Shown in pieces: positions 51,001 through 61,882 of a stretch of 64,000 nt of DNA. This stretch comes from Neostapfia colusana. Taxonomy: Eukaryota; Streptophyta; Magnoliopsida; Poales; Poaceae. The DNA lies in the NCBI GenBank assembly GCA_030760725.1, contig JASWHV010000010.1, forward strand, positions 34,105,760-34,169,759, in the 5' to 3' direction. The stretch's first letter is position 1. Every line of letters begins with the position of its first letter. The position numbers and the translations under genes are program-made. Under the pieces are notes generated by a model. That model ran no database searches. It was not told the DNA's origin and was given only the letters and a program-made list of their open reading frames with translations.

Positions 51001-52168
51001 TGTCAAAGCGTCTGCGGTCGACACTTCCCCCGGGCCTGCTCTGGGCAGCCCGCGGAGGTTCTTTTTCGGAGGGGCTAGTCCTCTCGCGAGGGTCTCGCTG
51101 GAGTTGACCAATGAAGGAGATGTTTGGCACGGGGATTTACGTGGTTCGGGCCGCCGGAGCGTAAAAGCCTACGTCCACGGGAGTGCTCGGAGCACTGGTT
51201 TCCTTGAGTGTGTGGATGACCTAGAGGGAGCTGAACTCAGCAGAGTTCGAACCCCTTGTAATGTTGTCTACCCGAGCCTTGTATAGTCCAAGGCTCGGGT
51301 TGCTTACAAGGTGGCCCCGGGGGCCCGACAGGTGGCCCCGGGGCGATTTCCTACCAGCTACACAGTCTGGCGCTGGCTTCAAGGTCCTCATGCTGCCTCC
51401 CTGCCCATGTCGTAGGCCAGGCGTAGCCGTTGGTGATAGCGGTGGCGGCAGGGCATATCTTGTCCGTGTCTTGTCGCTGCCTTCAATGGTCTGCAGCTCC
51501 TAACACTGTGCGCCTGTCTTGACTGTGATGGGTCACAATGCCTCCAAACAGGCGTGCGCCGCGCCTCCTTTGTCTTGGGAAGGCGCGGGTCTTGAATGCC
51601 TTGTATGGTAAAGGCATGGCGCGCCTTTAATCCTGCTGCCTACCGCGCCGGGCGGGCAGCGCTACTCTGCTGGCCATGTGGCGGGCCCGGAGCTCACCGG
51701 GGAGGTTCGGCCCCGCTGGACACGTGGAGCCTTCGGAGCTCACCCCCGCGGAGGGGGAAGGTCCGGCTCTTCTGTCCACGTGGCGGGCCCAGAGCTCACC
51801 TCTGAGGAGAGGGGAGGTCCGGCCCCGTTGGACACGTGGAGCCTTCGGAGGTCGCCCTCTGCGGTGGGGGGGGGGGGGGGGGGCGAGGTCCGGCCTTCTG
51901 GGCCACATGGCAGGCCCAGAGCTATCCTCTGAGGAGAGGGGAGCTCCGGCGCTACTGGACACGTGGCTCCTTCGGAGCTCGCCCCTGCAGAGGGGGCGAG
52001 GTCCGGCCTTCTGGGCCACGTGGCAGGTCCGGAGCTATCCTCTGAGGAGAGGGCATCTCTGGCCCCATTGGACACGTGGCGCCTTCGGAGCTCGCCCCTG
52101 CGGAGGGGCGAGGTCCTTAGGCGGTTTCACCCTGTGCGCGGGGGTACCCGGTATTGAGGGTACCGACA
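51001..52168 (-). repeat. 5' LTR of A
   Basis: 1168 bp, TGTCAAAGCG to GGTACCGACA. TATA hairpin at 51271-51299, GC-rich repeats with CACGTGG from 51670, and a run of about 18 G at 51866-51883. Pairs with 32090-33243. Confidence 0.9.
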
Positions 52169-52173
52169 GACGT

Positions 52174-55100
52174 AATACCCAACCACCTTTCATCCATCAG
52201 CCAAATGTTGAACCGGTCCTATCATCCCGAGCAAGAGGTCTCTGCGCGCACTCCGCAGTGCCGCCATCCGATTTACACCTCAAGCTCTCAACCTACCCTC
52301 TGGACGACAAGCAATGCCTCAACACCCAGCTACCCGAATTACATCGGTTTCCCGGTTCCCTTATATCCGGTAGGTCTTCAGTACTGTTCTACCTTGTTCA
52401 ACAGGCTCGCACACGGCTCGGTCCTCAATCGACACAAGCGGAGCTGTGGCACCCAGGCCCCAACGTCCTGCTACCCTTACTCTCTGCTCGGTCTCATTTT
52501 TCTCGCCATGTGTTTCATTTGCTACCTTTACCCGAGTAATGTGCCTCTAGCCTATTCTCGCGAGCAGCTCCAACTACTCGATTTGTACCGAATCCTACAC
52601 TATCTTAGTATTGCAGTAGCTAATCGACCTAATCCCAACCCAGGGTTCTCTTGGTTATGCATTTGGGTTTTCAAACAAGACTCTAATGCAAAATTTAAGT
52701 GGGTGCTCAAAGTAAGTTCTCAAAACAGTAAAATTTAATAAAAGGCTAATGCAAATCGGAGCTTGCCTTGCTGCTATTGGTCGTAGCCTAGCTGATCCTC
52801 TGGAGTGATGAAGTCTAAGACTTCAGGCTCCTCCTCAACCTTAGCGACTACATGAGATAATAAATACATGTATCAATTTGAATGCATTTGAATTTGACAT
52901 TGAATTTGATAAGACCATAAGTACTGCTAGACAGGCCCAATGACTCTGAAATTTTTACTATGGTTTGGATACAACCTAAACTGAGACTTGACCAAGTTTC
53001 ATTTGCAGCAAAGCTTATTTGAGCTCTCCACAAATAATTATGTACTTGGCCTTAATTGGAGCTATTAGGGTGTTCTAAGGATTTTCATGGAGCAAACCAT
53101 GACTTTATGAAAACTAGATTTTCAGAGGGTTCTAATGGGGTTGGTTTCACTTAATTTTAAGGTTACTAGCTAAATATATGAGCTAAACAATTTCAGGGAA
53201 ATTCTGAAAATGTTTCTGGACATTTTCCATTTTCTCTAGAACAGTTTTATTAATCACACCATTAGGTGGATAAAATGAGCTCGAATGGATCTGAAATTTT
53301 TATGGTAGCTCAAGGATATTATGGTGAACATCCTGGAAAAATTTTAGAATTTTCCTCCAAAGGGTTCAACAGTTAAAATTATAAACAGTTTAAATTTTGA
53401 ATAATTAATTCTGGATAAATAAAGAATTTCATAGAGTGAAACTTAATTTGTTGGAAAGTACTAAGAGAGCGGAATCCAAAAAAATTTGGTTCACTTGATT
53501 TGGAATTTCCTAGCCAAAGTTATGTGGGTTCGAAGTTGAACTAAATCTGAAAAATGGGGGAAAAGTTTAAACTTCTGCCAGTGGGTCCCACGATGCGGAT
53601 CATCTTCAACCTCGCGCCAACAGAGTCCCCCGGCGACGCCATCCGGCAATCCTCGCCGGAACCGGGCTCCCGGCCACCCCTTGGCCCGAAACTCGCTGCC
53701 TCCCCGTTTTCTGACCTTGTGAACTCATCTGTGGCTCGCCGACCGTCGGCGATCACCGGAAACACGTGTGCACCGGTGACAGCGGAACCTAGGGTTCCGG
53801 CGAGGTCGGTCTCGCACCACATGGCGCCAAATCGATCAGAAATTGCTCGGAGAGCATCAGTGGAGCACGAGGAATATGAAACGAGACCCTTTGAAAGCTA
53901 GAAATGCCGGCAACCATACTCTCGATGGTGAGCCAAGGTACTTTGCAACGGTGGCGAGGAAAACTGCCATATCACGGCCGATCCTCAACGGTTTTTCTTG
54001 ATTCTTCCTCGAGCGTGTGCGTGGAGTCCGAATTTCAGTCTAAGGTGAGCTCGGCCCATATGAACTAGCTTTCCGTATATTTGAAAATTCTCGACCTATG
54101 GTTCATCATATGCTAAACGTCTTTCGGCTACACCTTCTACATGCAGTGATGCATCTTTCTTGTGTAGAGAAGTGGATGCGAGGATGGCTTTGCTGAGCTG
54201 TCCGCAGGAGCACCGAATGGCGGCAACGCTCGGGTCGCCGGAAAAACGCTCGGTTAGCTCCAGGGAGATCGGTCACGGGACAACAAGACGTCGAGGATGT
54301 TTCTCACAAACCCATGACGCCGTTTTGCTACTGGGAAGTTTCTGTTTGCGAGTGATCGGCCTGATCGTGAGCGGAACCGAGAGGGCGGCGTGCTTTCGGT
54401 TGAGCTCAGTGTGAGAGAGGGTGAACTCGCTGTGGACTCGGGTTGTGAGCAAACGGAGCACGTCGAGGAGGGATAAGGCGTCGGGCAGCTGGTCTCCAGC
54501 GCGGGGAAACGCAGCAGGAGCTGGTGCCGATCGCCCGCTCGGTGGCGCGCTCAGCTGCAGCCTGAGAAACCGAGTGCTCTGTTCTGCAGTCAGTGAAATT
54601 GCTAGTGAGGCTGACAGGTGGGACCCACTTCCATTTTAACCTCTGAAATTAACTTCCTCCCACTGCTCTAAACAGTAGTCCCACTAGTACCCATTGGAAT
54701 TTGAATTATCTACCAAATGCCCATTTGAACTTGATAGAATTCAAATTGTGAAGTGTTTGAATATATTTTCAGCACATATGCAGTTTGAAATTCAAGTTGA
54801 ATTTGAATTTGCTAAAATTAGCTCATGTCAAGATCAACTCCAAATGGAGTGAAAATTGGTGTGTGAGCTCACAAGAATATGCTGAGTGTCAATATGCCTC
54901 CCACTTTTGAATTCATGGGATAAAAAGAGTTTGAATTTGAATTTGAGTTCAAACTAACCTCTTTCTAGTTATACCCAAAAATACCTCAAAAAGGTTTTGG
55001 ATTTGGGTGAGATTTGGCATAAGCATTCCTAGCAAGGTGTAGGAGTTTTTCATATGCCCAGCCCCTATATGATGCATGTGGGAAATACCACTTTTGCATT

Positions 55101-55234
55101 TTTTGAATTCATCCTCTAATGACTATATTGATTGTGGTTACTTGCTCTTCAAAAGGGTTCATAAGTTTTCCTCAAATGAGGTGTGTGTGGTGTAATGAAC
55201 TCTTTGCTTGTGTGCAAAAACTTAAGCCCTTACA
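52174..55234 (-). repeat. 5' LTR of M, 5' and middle part
   Basis: On the minus strand it begins TGTAAGGGCTTAAG at 55234 and runs to the A insertion. Together with 31284-32089 it gives a 3.87-kb LTR. 53082-54955 is closely similar to the 3' LTR fragment at 8479-10359. GTGGGTCCCAC sites are at 53581-53591 and 54618-54628. ORFs are shadows; no gene. Confidence 0.85.
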
Positions 55235-56151
55235 AATGCGGGTATGTACCTTGAGGGAGCTTGCTGTCCAGGGCGTTCAGACTGCGTCCGGTGTGGAAAA
55301 ACTTGGGAAAGGTGGCTGCGTACAACATTGGTCGAGGTTGCTGCTAGAAACTCAGAGTATGGGTGTATGTGTCGTGCAGTCCGGGCGTGTACTGGTTCGA
55401 ATGACCGTCGCTCGCGGTTATATGAGCATACTTGCTCACTGCGTATTGACATAGTGAGAACTGAAGTGAATTCCTTTGAATTTGATAAGGCTTGTGATTT
55501 AAATTGTATCGTAACCATGCTTGAATTAGAGATAGTGCCAATTAAACTTTACTACACCCTGTGCAAGAAGCATCGTAGCAAAGCGTTTCTTGTCTGATTG
55601 TGGAGTTGTGATGCTGCTCGACTCAAGGTATTTAAAATGAGGCTTAAAATCTGAGAGTTAAGGATCATTTGTAGGCGAGTCCTTTACGCAAATTCAGCTA
55701 CCTTATTCAATCCGTTGTGCATGTAGAGTTTCTTGTTTAGAGGAGACAGATCAATCTTACCGAGCCTATGTGCTCACGCTTGTTATATGAGTGGTTTTGC
55801 AGGTTAACATCGATGCTATGAGGAGTTTGTTCGGTGAGACTCAAAGATTTCCGAGTCGTTTAACACATGGAGAACCAGCAGCTGCCGTATCACTTCGTGT
55901 TGCTAGCGAGAAGAGTCCGCGGTCTGGACATCTTCTCGAGTGCTTAGTAGATAATAAACGTGAGATGAACTAGTCTTCTGCAGTAGCTATTTGATGTAAA
56001 TTATTTACAAAGAACACTTGTAAGCTTCCGCGTTTTATTTATGTGATACATTTTCCTTATATGTGTGTTGTTGGGTGCCGCATATCACGGCACCACCCAA
56101 TGCGATTCCCGGGCGAGCGGCAAGGCCTCGTGATTGGGTCGGGCCCTGTCA
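55235..56151 (+). repeat. LTR X3: 3' part of a Tekay-type LTR
   Basis: It matches the ends of X1 and X2, with the terminal hairpin at 56074-56094 and the end GGTCGGGCCCTGTCA at 56151. Its left part is missing where M begins (55234), as if M had inserted into it. At 56152 an integrase reading frame resumes, so the X3 element itself lies in F's pol gene. The next five bases are GACGT. Confidence 0.75.
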
Positions 56152-56589
56152 GACGTCCCTCAATCGCTCGATAGGGGAAACGCCCTTTTTCCTGTTGTAT
56201 GGGGTTGAGGCAGTCCTCCCTCGGAAATCACCATGGGCTCATCCCGTGTCTAACCGTACGACGAAGCCACGCAGGATCAGCTCCGGCTTGAAGATATCGA
56301 CCTTGTCGATGAGTGAAGGTGGCAAGCAGCTGTCCAAAATGCGCGATACCGTGAAGCGCTCTGGCGTTATAAGAAGCAATTCGTGCGGAGTAGACAGCTT
56401 GAGGTGGGTGACCTGGTGCTTCGGCAAATACTTTCTCGAGAAGGGGGGAATAAACTCTCCCCCAGCTGGGAGGGTCCCTTCCGAGTGACACAAGTAAGCC
56501 ACCCCGGGTGCGTCCGCCTAGCCACAGAGGATGGGGTACCTCTACCCAATCCGTTGAACATAGAACACCTCCGTAAGTTCTATCCTTAG
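56152..56589 (+). pseudogene. Integrase C-terminal part of F
   Basis: The plus strand reads SIGETPFFLLYGVEAVLP, corresponding to GETPFFMVYGAEAVLP of D. After frame changes comes the C-terminal block GDLVLRQILSREG, LSPSWEGPFRVTQV and NIEHLRKFYP with a stop at 56589. Upstream catalytic residues are cut off at X3. At least one frameshift near 56270 breaks the reading. Confidence 0.9.
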
Positions 56590-59221
56590 CACAACGGTAG
56601 GGTTTTATTTTCTCTGAAAAGGTGTCATAGTGTCTAGGAACAACGCTTAGAACAGCTAATCCCCGGAGGAATCCTGCTAATCTCGTCATCTGGAGCGGAT
56701 CACTGCCTTCTTGTACGGTATGTTTCCTACTATGAGGGAAGCCTGAAGTGAGAATGTTTTCTCTTACCTTGTGCATTCTTCCTTTAAAGTTTGTGCTTAC
56801 TCATGCATATCAACTGTAAACGGGCAAGCCACGTGTCTTTGGCCCTGAGGTCAGCCCTGGGGCTGCCACGTGCACTTGAGTTTCGGAGCCGACACATGCC
56901 CTGGGCTCCGGCCCGAAGCCTCCCCGTTGAGGTGAAGCCCGAAGCTGCCACGCGTCTCCTGGCTCAGAGCCTCCTCCCTGCTGAGGATAGCTCCAGAGCT
57001 CACACATGCCCTGGGTTCCGGTCCAAGCCTCCCGGCTGAGGTGAGGTCCGGAGCTGCCACGTGTCTCCTGGCTTAGAGCCTCCTCCGTGTTGAGGATAGC
57101 TCCGTAGGTCACACGTGCCCTAGGCTTCGGTCCAAGCCTCCCCGCTGAGGTTAGGTCCAGAGATGCCACGTGACTCCTGGCTTAGAGCCTCCTCCCCGCT
57201 GAGGAATTAGCTCTGGAGCTCACACATGCCCTGGGCTCCGGTCCAAGCCTCCACGCTGAGGTGAGGTCCGGAGCTGCCACGTGTCTCCTAGCTCAGAGCC
57301 TCCTCCCTGCTGAGGAAAGCTCCGGACCTCACGCGTGCCCTGGGCTCCAGTCCGAGCCTCCCCACTGAGGTGAGGTCCGGAGCTGCCACGTGTCTCTAGG
57401 ATCAGAGCCTCCTCCCTGCTAAGGAAAGCTCTAGAGCTCGCACGTGTCCTAGGCTCCGGTGCGAGCCTCCCCACTAAGGCGAAGTCCGGAGCTGCCACGT
57501 GTCTCTAGGCTCAAAGCCTTCGCTCTGCTAAGAAGAGTTTGAAAGCTGACATGTGCCCTGGGCTCCGGACCGAGTCTCCCCGCTGAGGTGAGGTCCGGAG
57601 CTGCCACGTGTCTCCCTGGAACAAGCTGAAGACAAGTGCTGAACTTCCGTCAGGTCCTTGCGCCGCCAAGGATCCGGAAGGAGTGGTGGCCACACTGCCA
57701 GATCGCCATGGGCCCTTACGCTGCTAAGGACCCGGGGGAACAAGCTCGGGACATCAGCAAAGAGCTATCCCCGTCGGCTAAGTCATTCCGGACCCTTGTG
57801 CTTCCAAGGGTCCGAATCTACGTCGACAACTCAAGACAACACACAAGACTTGAAACAAAGAGTCTTCATTAATGAAAGGGTTCCGGCATACAAAACGGGA
57901 TACAAGGCAACTATGGAACTTAGCAGCTACAAGTCGAGCAATCTTCTGCTCCATGGCATACTTGGTTGTCCCCCAAGCCAATCTCTACGTAGAGAGACGG
58001 TCACCTGCTATAAGACCGAGGACGGCAGCAAACGTATCAGTCTGACGCCTCAGTTCTCGTCAGGCATCACCGATCTGCTGCAGCGAGACAACGGTGACAT
58101 CCAGTGCCACGTGGGCTAGGCGCCATCGGTGGCAGACTTGGTTGTCCACAACCACGCCTAGTGTCGTGTGGGACATGTCCTCTAGGCTCCTTGCAAGAAA
58201 AGGGCGATCTGCTGTCACCGGAATAAGGTTAAGTCCAGAGTGGTCAAGCCTTCCTACGTCAGGCGCCTAATACCCCCCAGCACTGGCGTAGAGACACCCT
58301 GTGAATCGGGGATCCTGTTCCGAAGGCCTCCCTTACCATCGGCATGCCATTCGGATGACTTGTGCTTCTATCCGGGACCGTCAAGGAGAAGGACGCCTCG
58401 GAGAGCCGCACCAAATGACGTACACACACAAACATCTCGCAAAAGGGGACGAAAACGGCTACTGGTGTAAGGGCATAAGGTGGACGAGAGTGCTAGGAAG
58501 CAAAGGCCTCCAACGCGCAAAAGGAGGACAAAGGCCGCATGATGAAGGAGGGTACCACCCAACACCAAAAGACCTCCTTTTATACACATCCACAACCTCT
58601 AGCAGGACAACAGGAGCGACGATTGGTCTTCCACCATAGTACGCCGTGGGCTATTTGCCTCCCGCTACGATGGGTAGGACCCAGGTCCACCCGTCAGACA
58701 CTGGGGGCCAAGCGGGTAACTTCTCGGGAACGTTCGGCGGTTCCCGAGGAGAGCGGCGCAGTGGAGCTGAAGGGACCAAACCATTGGTTGCTGTGGTAAG
58801 TGCCCCGAGGCAACCCCTCGAGCACGTTGCCTTGGCACTCGCCTCCCCCAATGACGGGTAGGACCCATGCCCACCCGTCAGACGCTGGGGGCCAGGCGGG
58901 TAACTTCTCGGGAACATCCGACGGTTCCCGAGGAGAGCGGTGCGGTGGACCTGCAACGACCGACCCATGGGCTGCCACAGTAATTACCCCGAGGCAACCC
59001 CTCGAGTGTGTCGTCATGACCCGTCAATCAAGAGTAGACACGACGTCGAGCTGCCGCTTTAAGTGGCGAATATGCCCACTACGGCAAGGATATGCAGCCT
59101 TTTCTCCCAGGTACAGCCGCTGGTCCACTACGCGAAAATCTCGCCACCACTTCGGTTTCCAAAGTGCAGGTTCAAAACCACCACGCGGGAGAGATGTATG
59201 CCCCACCTACGGGCTCGAGGT
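56590..59221 (+). other. 3' internal region of F
   Basis: From 56820 to 57615 there are about seven units of about 110 bp with GCCACGTGTCTCCTGG and GGCTCCGGTCC. They match the repeats in F's own LTR (59335-59800) in the same orientation. 57620-58570 holds nothing I recognise. On the minus strand TATAAAAGGAGG at 58573-58584 stands where C and B have an antisense TATA box, but no antisense ORF follows. A tandem duplication (58672-59020) comes before the polypurine tract. Confidence 0.65.
58672..59020 (+). repeat. Tandem duplication of about 184 bp in F
   Basis: Two copies begin GGGTAGGACCCA at 58672 and 58856 and share CACCCGTCAGAC, GCGGGTAACTTCTCGGGAAC, CGGTTCCCGAGGAGAGCGG and CCCCGAGGCAACCCCTCGAG. 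They differ at scattered positions, so the duplication is not recent. Confidence 0.85.
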
Positions 59222-59248
59222 CTCCCCCGAGATGGGCCCGGGGGCCAC
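59222..59248 (+). promoter_or_regulatory. Polypurine tract of F
   Basis: CTCCCCCGAGATGGGCCCGGGG followed by GCCAC directly abuts the LTR. It is nearly identical to that of C despite strong divergence of the LTRs, which argues for a functional plus-strand primer. Confidence 0.8.
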
Positions 59249-60512
59249 TATTGGTACCCTGCAGACCGGGTACCCCCACGTAGTGGGTAAAAGACAACTT
59301 GGGCCACGCCTCCCTACTGAGGCGGGCCATAGCTTAGCCACGTGTCCTTGGCCCCAAGGTCAGCCTTGGGGCTGCCATGTGTGCTTGAGTTCCGGAGCTG
59401 ACATGTGCTATGGGCTTAGGTCCGAGCCTCTCCGCTGAAGTGATGTCTAGAGCTGCCACGTGTCCCCTGGCTCAGAGCCACCTCCCTGCTGAAGACAGCT
59501 CTGATGCTGATACGTGCCCTAGGCTCCGGTCCGAGCCTCCCCGCTGAGGTGAGGTCTGGAGCTGCCACGTGTCCCCTAGCTTAGATCCACCTCCCTGTTG
59601 AGGATAGCTCCGGTGCAGACACGTGCCCTGGGCTCCGGTCCGAGCCTCCCCGCTGAGCCGAGGTCCGGAGCTGCCACGTGTCCCCTGGCTCAGAGCCACC
59701 TCCCTGATGAGGACAGCTTCGGTGCTGACATGTGCCCTGGGCTCCGGTCCGAGCCTCCCTGTTGAGGTGAGGTCCGGAGCTGCCACGTGTCCCCTGGCTC
59801 CAAACCCGTCGATAAGATCTCCAGAGCCGCCACGTGCCCCACGATCCGTCTTGGGCCATGGGTCGACGAAGTCAAGAAGGAAGTGCACTGTCAGGCTTCG
59901 CATTCAAGGCTCGCGCCTTCCCCATGAGCATGGCGCACTACACACGCCTTCATCCTCTGCCCATTCACCATTACAGCGACAATACAGGATGGCAAGACGT
60001 GACAACAGTACAGTACCGCCCAACGGCACGAGGCCGTCCAAGGAGGGCGAGAAGACATGGCGACAAGACGACGTCTTCATCATCACCTGACACACATATA
60101 GGGGCGCTCAACGCGCCAGGCGACGGGACTTAACTCCCTCGTCGACCACTTTACTCAGAGGACGAAACGCTAGATCATGTATAGGGTTCACATAGCTTTG
60201 GGGCCATCTGTCAGGCCCCAAGCCTCATTGTACACCCCGGCCTTGGACTATACAAGGACCGGTGTGACCACCGACAAGGGGTGGGACAGTTTCCAATTCC
60301 ACCCGCAGGCACGCGTAAGCAAGCAATACAACAAGCACTCTCGTGGACGTAGGGTATTATATGCTCCGGCGGCCTGAACCACGTAAATCTCGGTGTTCAT
60401 TCGCTCCCTCGAGCCTAGGTCGCGTAGGGCGCCAAGTCTCCTCCGATCAAAGAACTTTGTGGGCTGCTTCCGTAGCAGCCGGGAGTAGTGTCGCAGCTCA
60501 CGCACTCCGACA
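59249..60512 (+). repeat. 3' LTR of F
   Basis: 1264 bp, starting TATTGGTACC (TG changed to TA) and ending GCACTCCGACA. The U3 array at 59335-59840 has about seven CACGTG sites, the TATA hairpin is at 60237-60262, and the ORFs are shadows. The sequence after 60512 is unlike any element in the window. Confidence 0.85.
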
Positions 60513-60582
60513 AACATGTATGTGGATTGTTGATGTTGTAGAGGTGACCATAAATGGGAGAAGAAAATGTACCAATAAATAA

Positions 60583-61183
60583 TTTGTAAAGGAGATAGTC
60601 GAAACAATAAATAATGGCAATTGCTCCGAGGGTGGCGATGGGCAGCACGTGCTCTGCAAGATCGATGTCTCACCCAGGGTGGGTCCGTACTCCGCCGCGC
60701 GCCAGGAATATGATGCTCCCGTTTTCGCGCCGCAAGAGGAGCTCGTCAACACGCACAAGAGGCCAGCAGCGCCGCTGATTGCCGAGCCGCTGAAGATCCG
60801 AAGTGCAGTCGTTCCGGCCCCTCCTGTGGTGCAGCCGCCGTCTTTCCCGTCATCACGCCCGTGCATACCTCACCGCGGTATAGCTCCATAGGATACGGAC
60901 CGACCTGTTGTGGCTCTGGCTCCGGTGATCGTCCCAGTCCATCCTGTGGTACGTGCTTGCCACATGCCACCTGTCTCATCAGCAGTCAATCCAGACCTCT
61001 ACGGTGGCGCAAGCAGCTTGCTCATTGGTTGGCACGTGATTCCTTCTACATGGAGTCCCTGCTGCGGCTCAAGAAGACTACAACTTTGCCAAGATGCTTG
61101 AAGACTTCATAGGGTGTGATCCCATAAACTCTGTTGCAGGTCAAGATGATGACGATGACTTTGCCAAGATACTAGAAGGCTCC
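60583..61183 (+). pseudogene. Broken coding relic of a host gene, unidentified
   Basis: A plus-strand frame opens at 60583 and reads a plausible protein (CSEGGDGQHVLCKIDVSPRV, RQEYDAPVFAPQEELVNTHK, KRPAAPLIAEPLKIRS). It meets TAG at about 60892, stays open again in the same frame to about 61101, then shifts frame to DYNFAKMLEDFIGCDP and DDDDDFAKILEGSLG, a short internal duplication (FAK-I/M-LE). The LCKI block with a following Gly/Pro-rich stretch faintly recalls the end of a NAC domain, but I would not assign it. The 5' end is cut at F's LTR (60512). Base composition and codon pattern differ from the LTRs, so I take it as host sequence. Confidence 0.45.
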
Positions 61184-61250
61184 TTAGGCCCTGTTTGATT
61201 CCGATTATAATCAGCTTATTGATAAAAATAAGCGATAACCTCACCCAAAC
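61184..61250 (+). mobile_element. Tourist-like MITE end (fragment)
   Basis: TTA followed by GGCCCTGTTTGATTCCG is the classic start of Tourist/PIF-type MITEs in grasses, with TTA as target duplication. ATAATCAGCTTATTGATAAAAATAAGC follows, with the usual AT-rich body. No matching right end is found, so it is a fragment, and the right limit is a guess. Confidence 0.5.
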
Positions 61251-61389
61251 TCAGTGCCAAGACACACGGAAAGCAGAGGATGCGGCTGCGGCTGCTGAAG
61301 CTCATGACTATACTAAACGGTCTGGTTCGCGCCAACGAACTAGCAAGCGCCCGAGGAAAGAGACCCGTTTGCAATTGAAGCAAACATGA
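61251..61389 (+). pseudogene. Possible C-terminal piece of the host relic
   Basis: After the MITE fragment the frame reads CQDTRKAEDAAAAAEAHDYT and then a basic tail (KRSGSRQRTSKRPRKETR) ending in TGA at 61387. It may be the C-terminus of the same broken gene, with a nuclear-localisation-like basic cluster. 61390-61540 looks like a 3' untranslated region, but no clear poly(A) signal is seen. Confidence 0.35.
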
Positions 61390-61882
61390 CAATGCGCTTA
61401 GATGGCAGCTGCCCAAAATTAGCACTTCTAAATCTTTCTGAGGATCAAGTTTCACCCTGAACGAAACTCTGTATATGTGTAATTCTTCTGTCCAGATACT
61501 AATATACGTAATGATATGTATGTTTTCTAATCAGTCTACATTAACTATACTTAGGGCCAATTACTGATGAATATGACTGCCATACATGTACTAGATTCAT
61601 ATGTAAACTCCAAAAAGAACAACATCGACAAGCTGAAACAGTAAAGGATAGAGAAGTATAAGTTGGTTTCTGGTTACAAAGATACAAATCTTCAAAACTC
61701 ATATTCAGGTATTCATTGAAACTTGATAAAATAAATTCATCATACATGACAGTTAATACATGATTATTACGAGGAAACCATGGTATAACTGCAGACATGC
61801 AATCATCAACCCCGTAATAACTCAACATCAACTACGACCTGGTCACATATAATGAACTCTCTCAGCACAGCCGACATGACAC
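61390..61882. other. Intergenic or 3' UTR sequence between the relic and L24
   Basis: AT-rich. It should contain the 3' ends of both the plus-strand relic and the minus-strand L24 gene. No coding frame of note. Confidence 0.4.

Larger units (their letters stand above)
32090..52168 (-). mobile_element. Element A: internally deleted Tat-type element carrying nested insertions
   Basis: LTRs at 32090-33243 and 51001-52168 are of one subfamily, distinct from the other Tat LTRs by internal sequence (AGTGCTCGGAGCACTGG). Outer flanks are GACGT at 32085-32089 and 52169-52173. Inside, on the minus strand: primer binding site, gag (split by solo LTR X1), a jump from gag straight to RNase H, shortened integrase remnants, 3' region (split by element B) and polypurine tract. 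Protease and RT are absent, so A would depend on proteins of other Tat elements. Confidence 0.9.
8479..55234 (-). mobile_element. Element M: Tekay/Del-type Ty3/gypsy chromovirus, split by nested insertions
   Basis: Pieces on the minus strand assemble in order once insertions A (32090-52168) and C (16830-30644) are removed. They are: 5' LTR (55234-52174 plus 32089-31284), primer binding site of initiator-Met type (31280-31267), untranslated leader (31266-30650 plus 16824-15987), extra ORF, gag, pol, and a 3' LTR fragment (10359-8479). The LTR pieces on either side of A join across its GACGT duplication and match X2 across the join. The 3' LTR fragment is closely similar to 53082-54955 of the 5' LTR. 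A deletion at 10359/10360 removed the integrase tail, polypurine tract and first 280 bp of the 3' LTR. Pol has frameshifts and stops, so M is dead. Confidence 0.85.
56152..60512 (+). mobile_element. Element F: 3' half of a plus-strand Tat-type element
   Basis: It contains the integrase C-terminus, a long 3' region with LTR-like repeats, a polypurine tract and a 3' LTR. The 5' part was separated by X3 and must lie left of the window. The LTR ends at 60512, and the host flank begins AACAT. F is diverged from A-E but keeps the same layout and TATA hairpin. Confidence 0.85.

Noticed and set aside
57620..58640. Possible extra gene in F's 3' region (ORFs of 112 and 153 codons)
   Set aside because: No recognisable domain, and no similarity to the antisense ORF of C; chance ORFs in GC-rich sequence.
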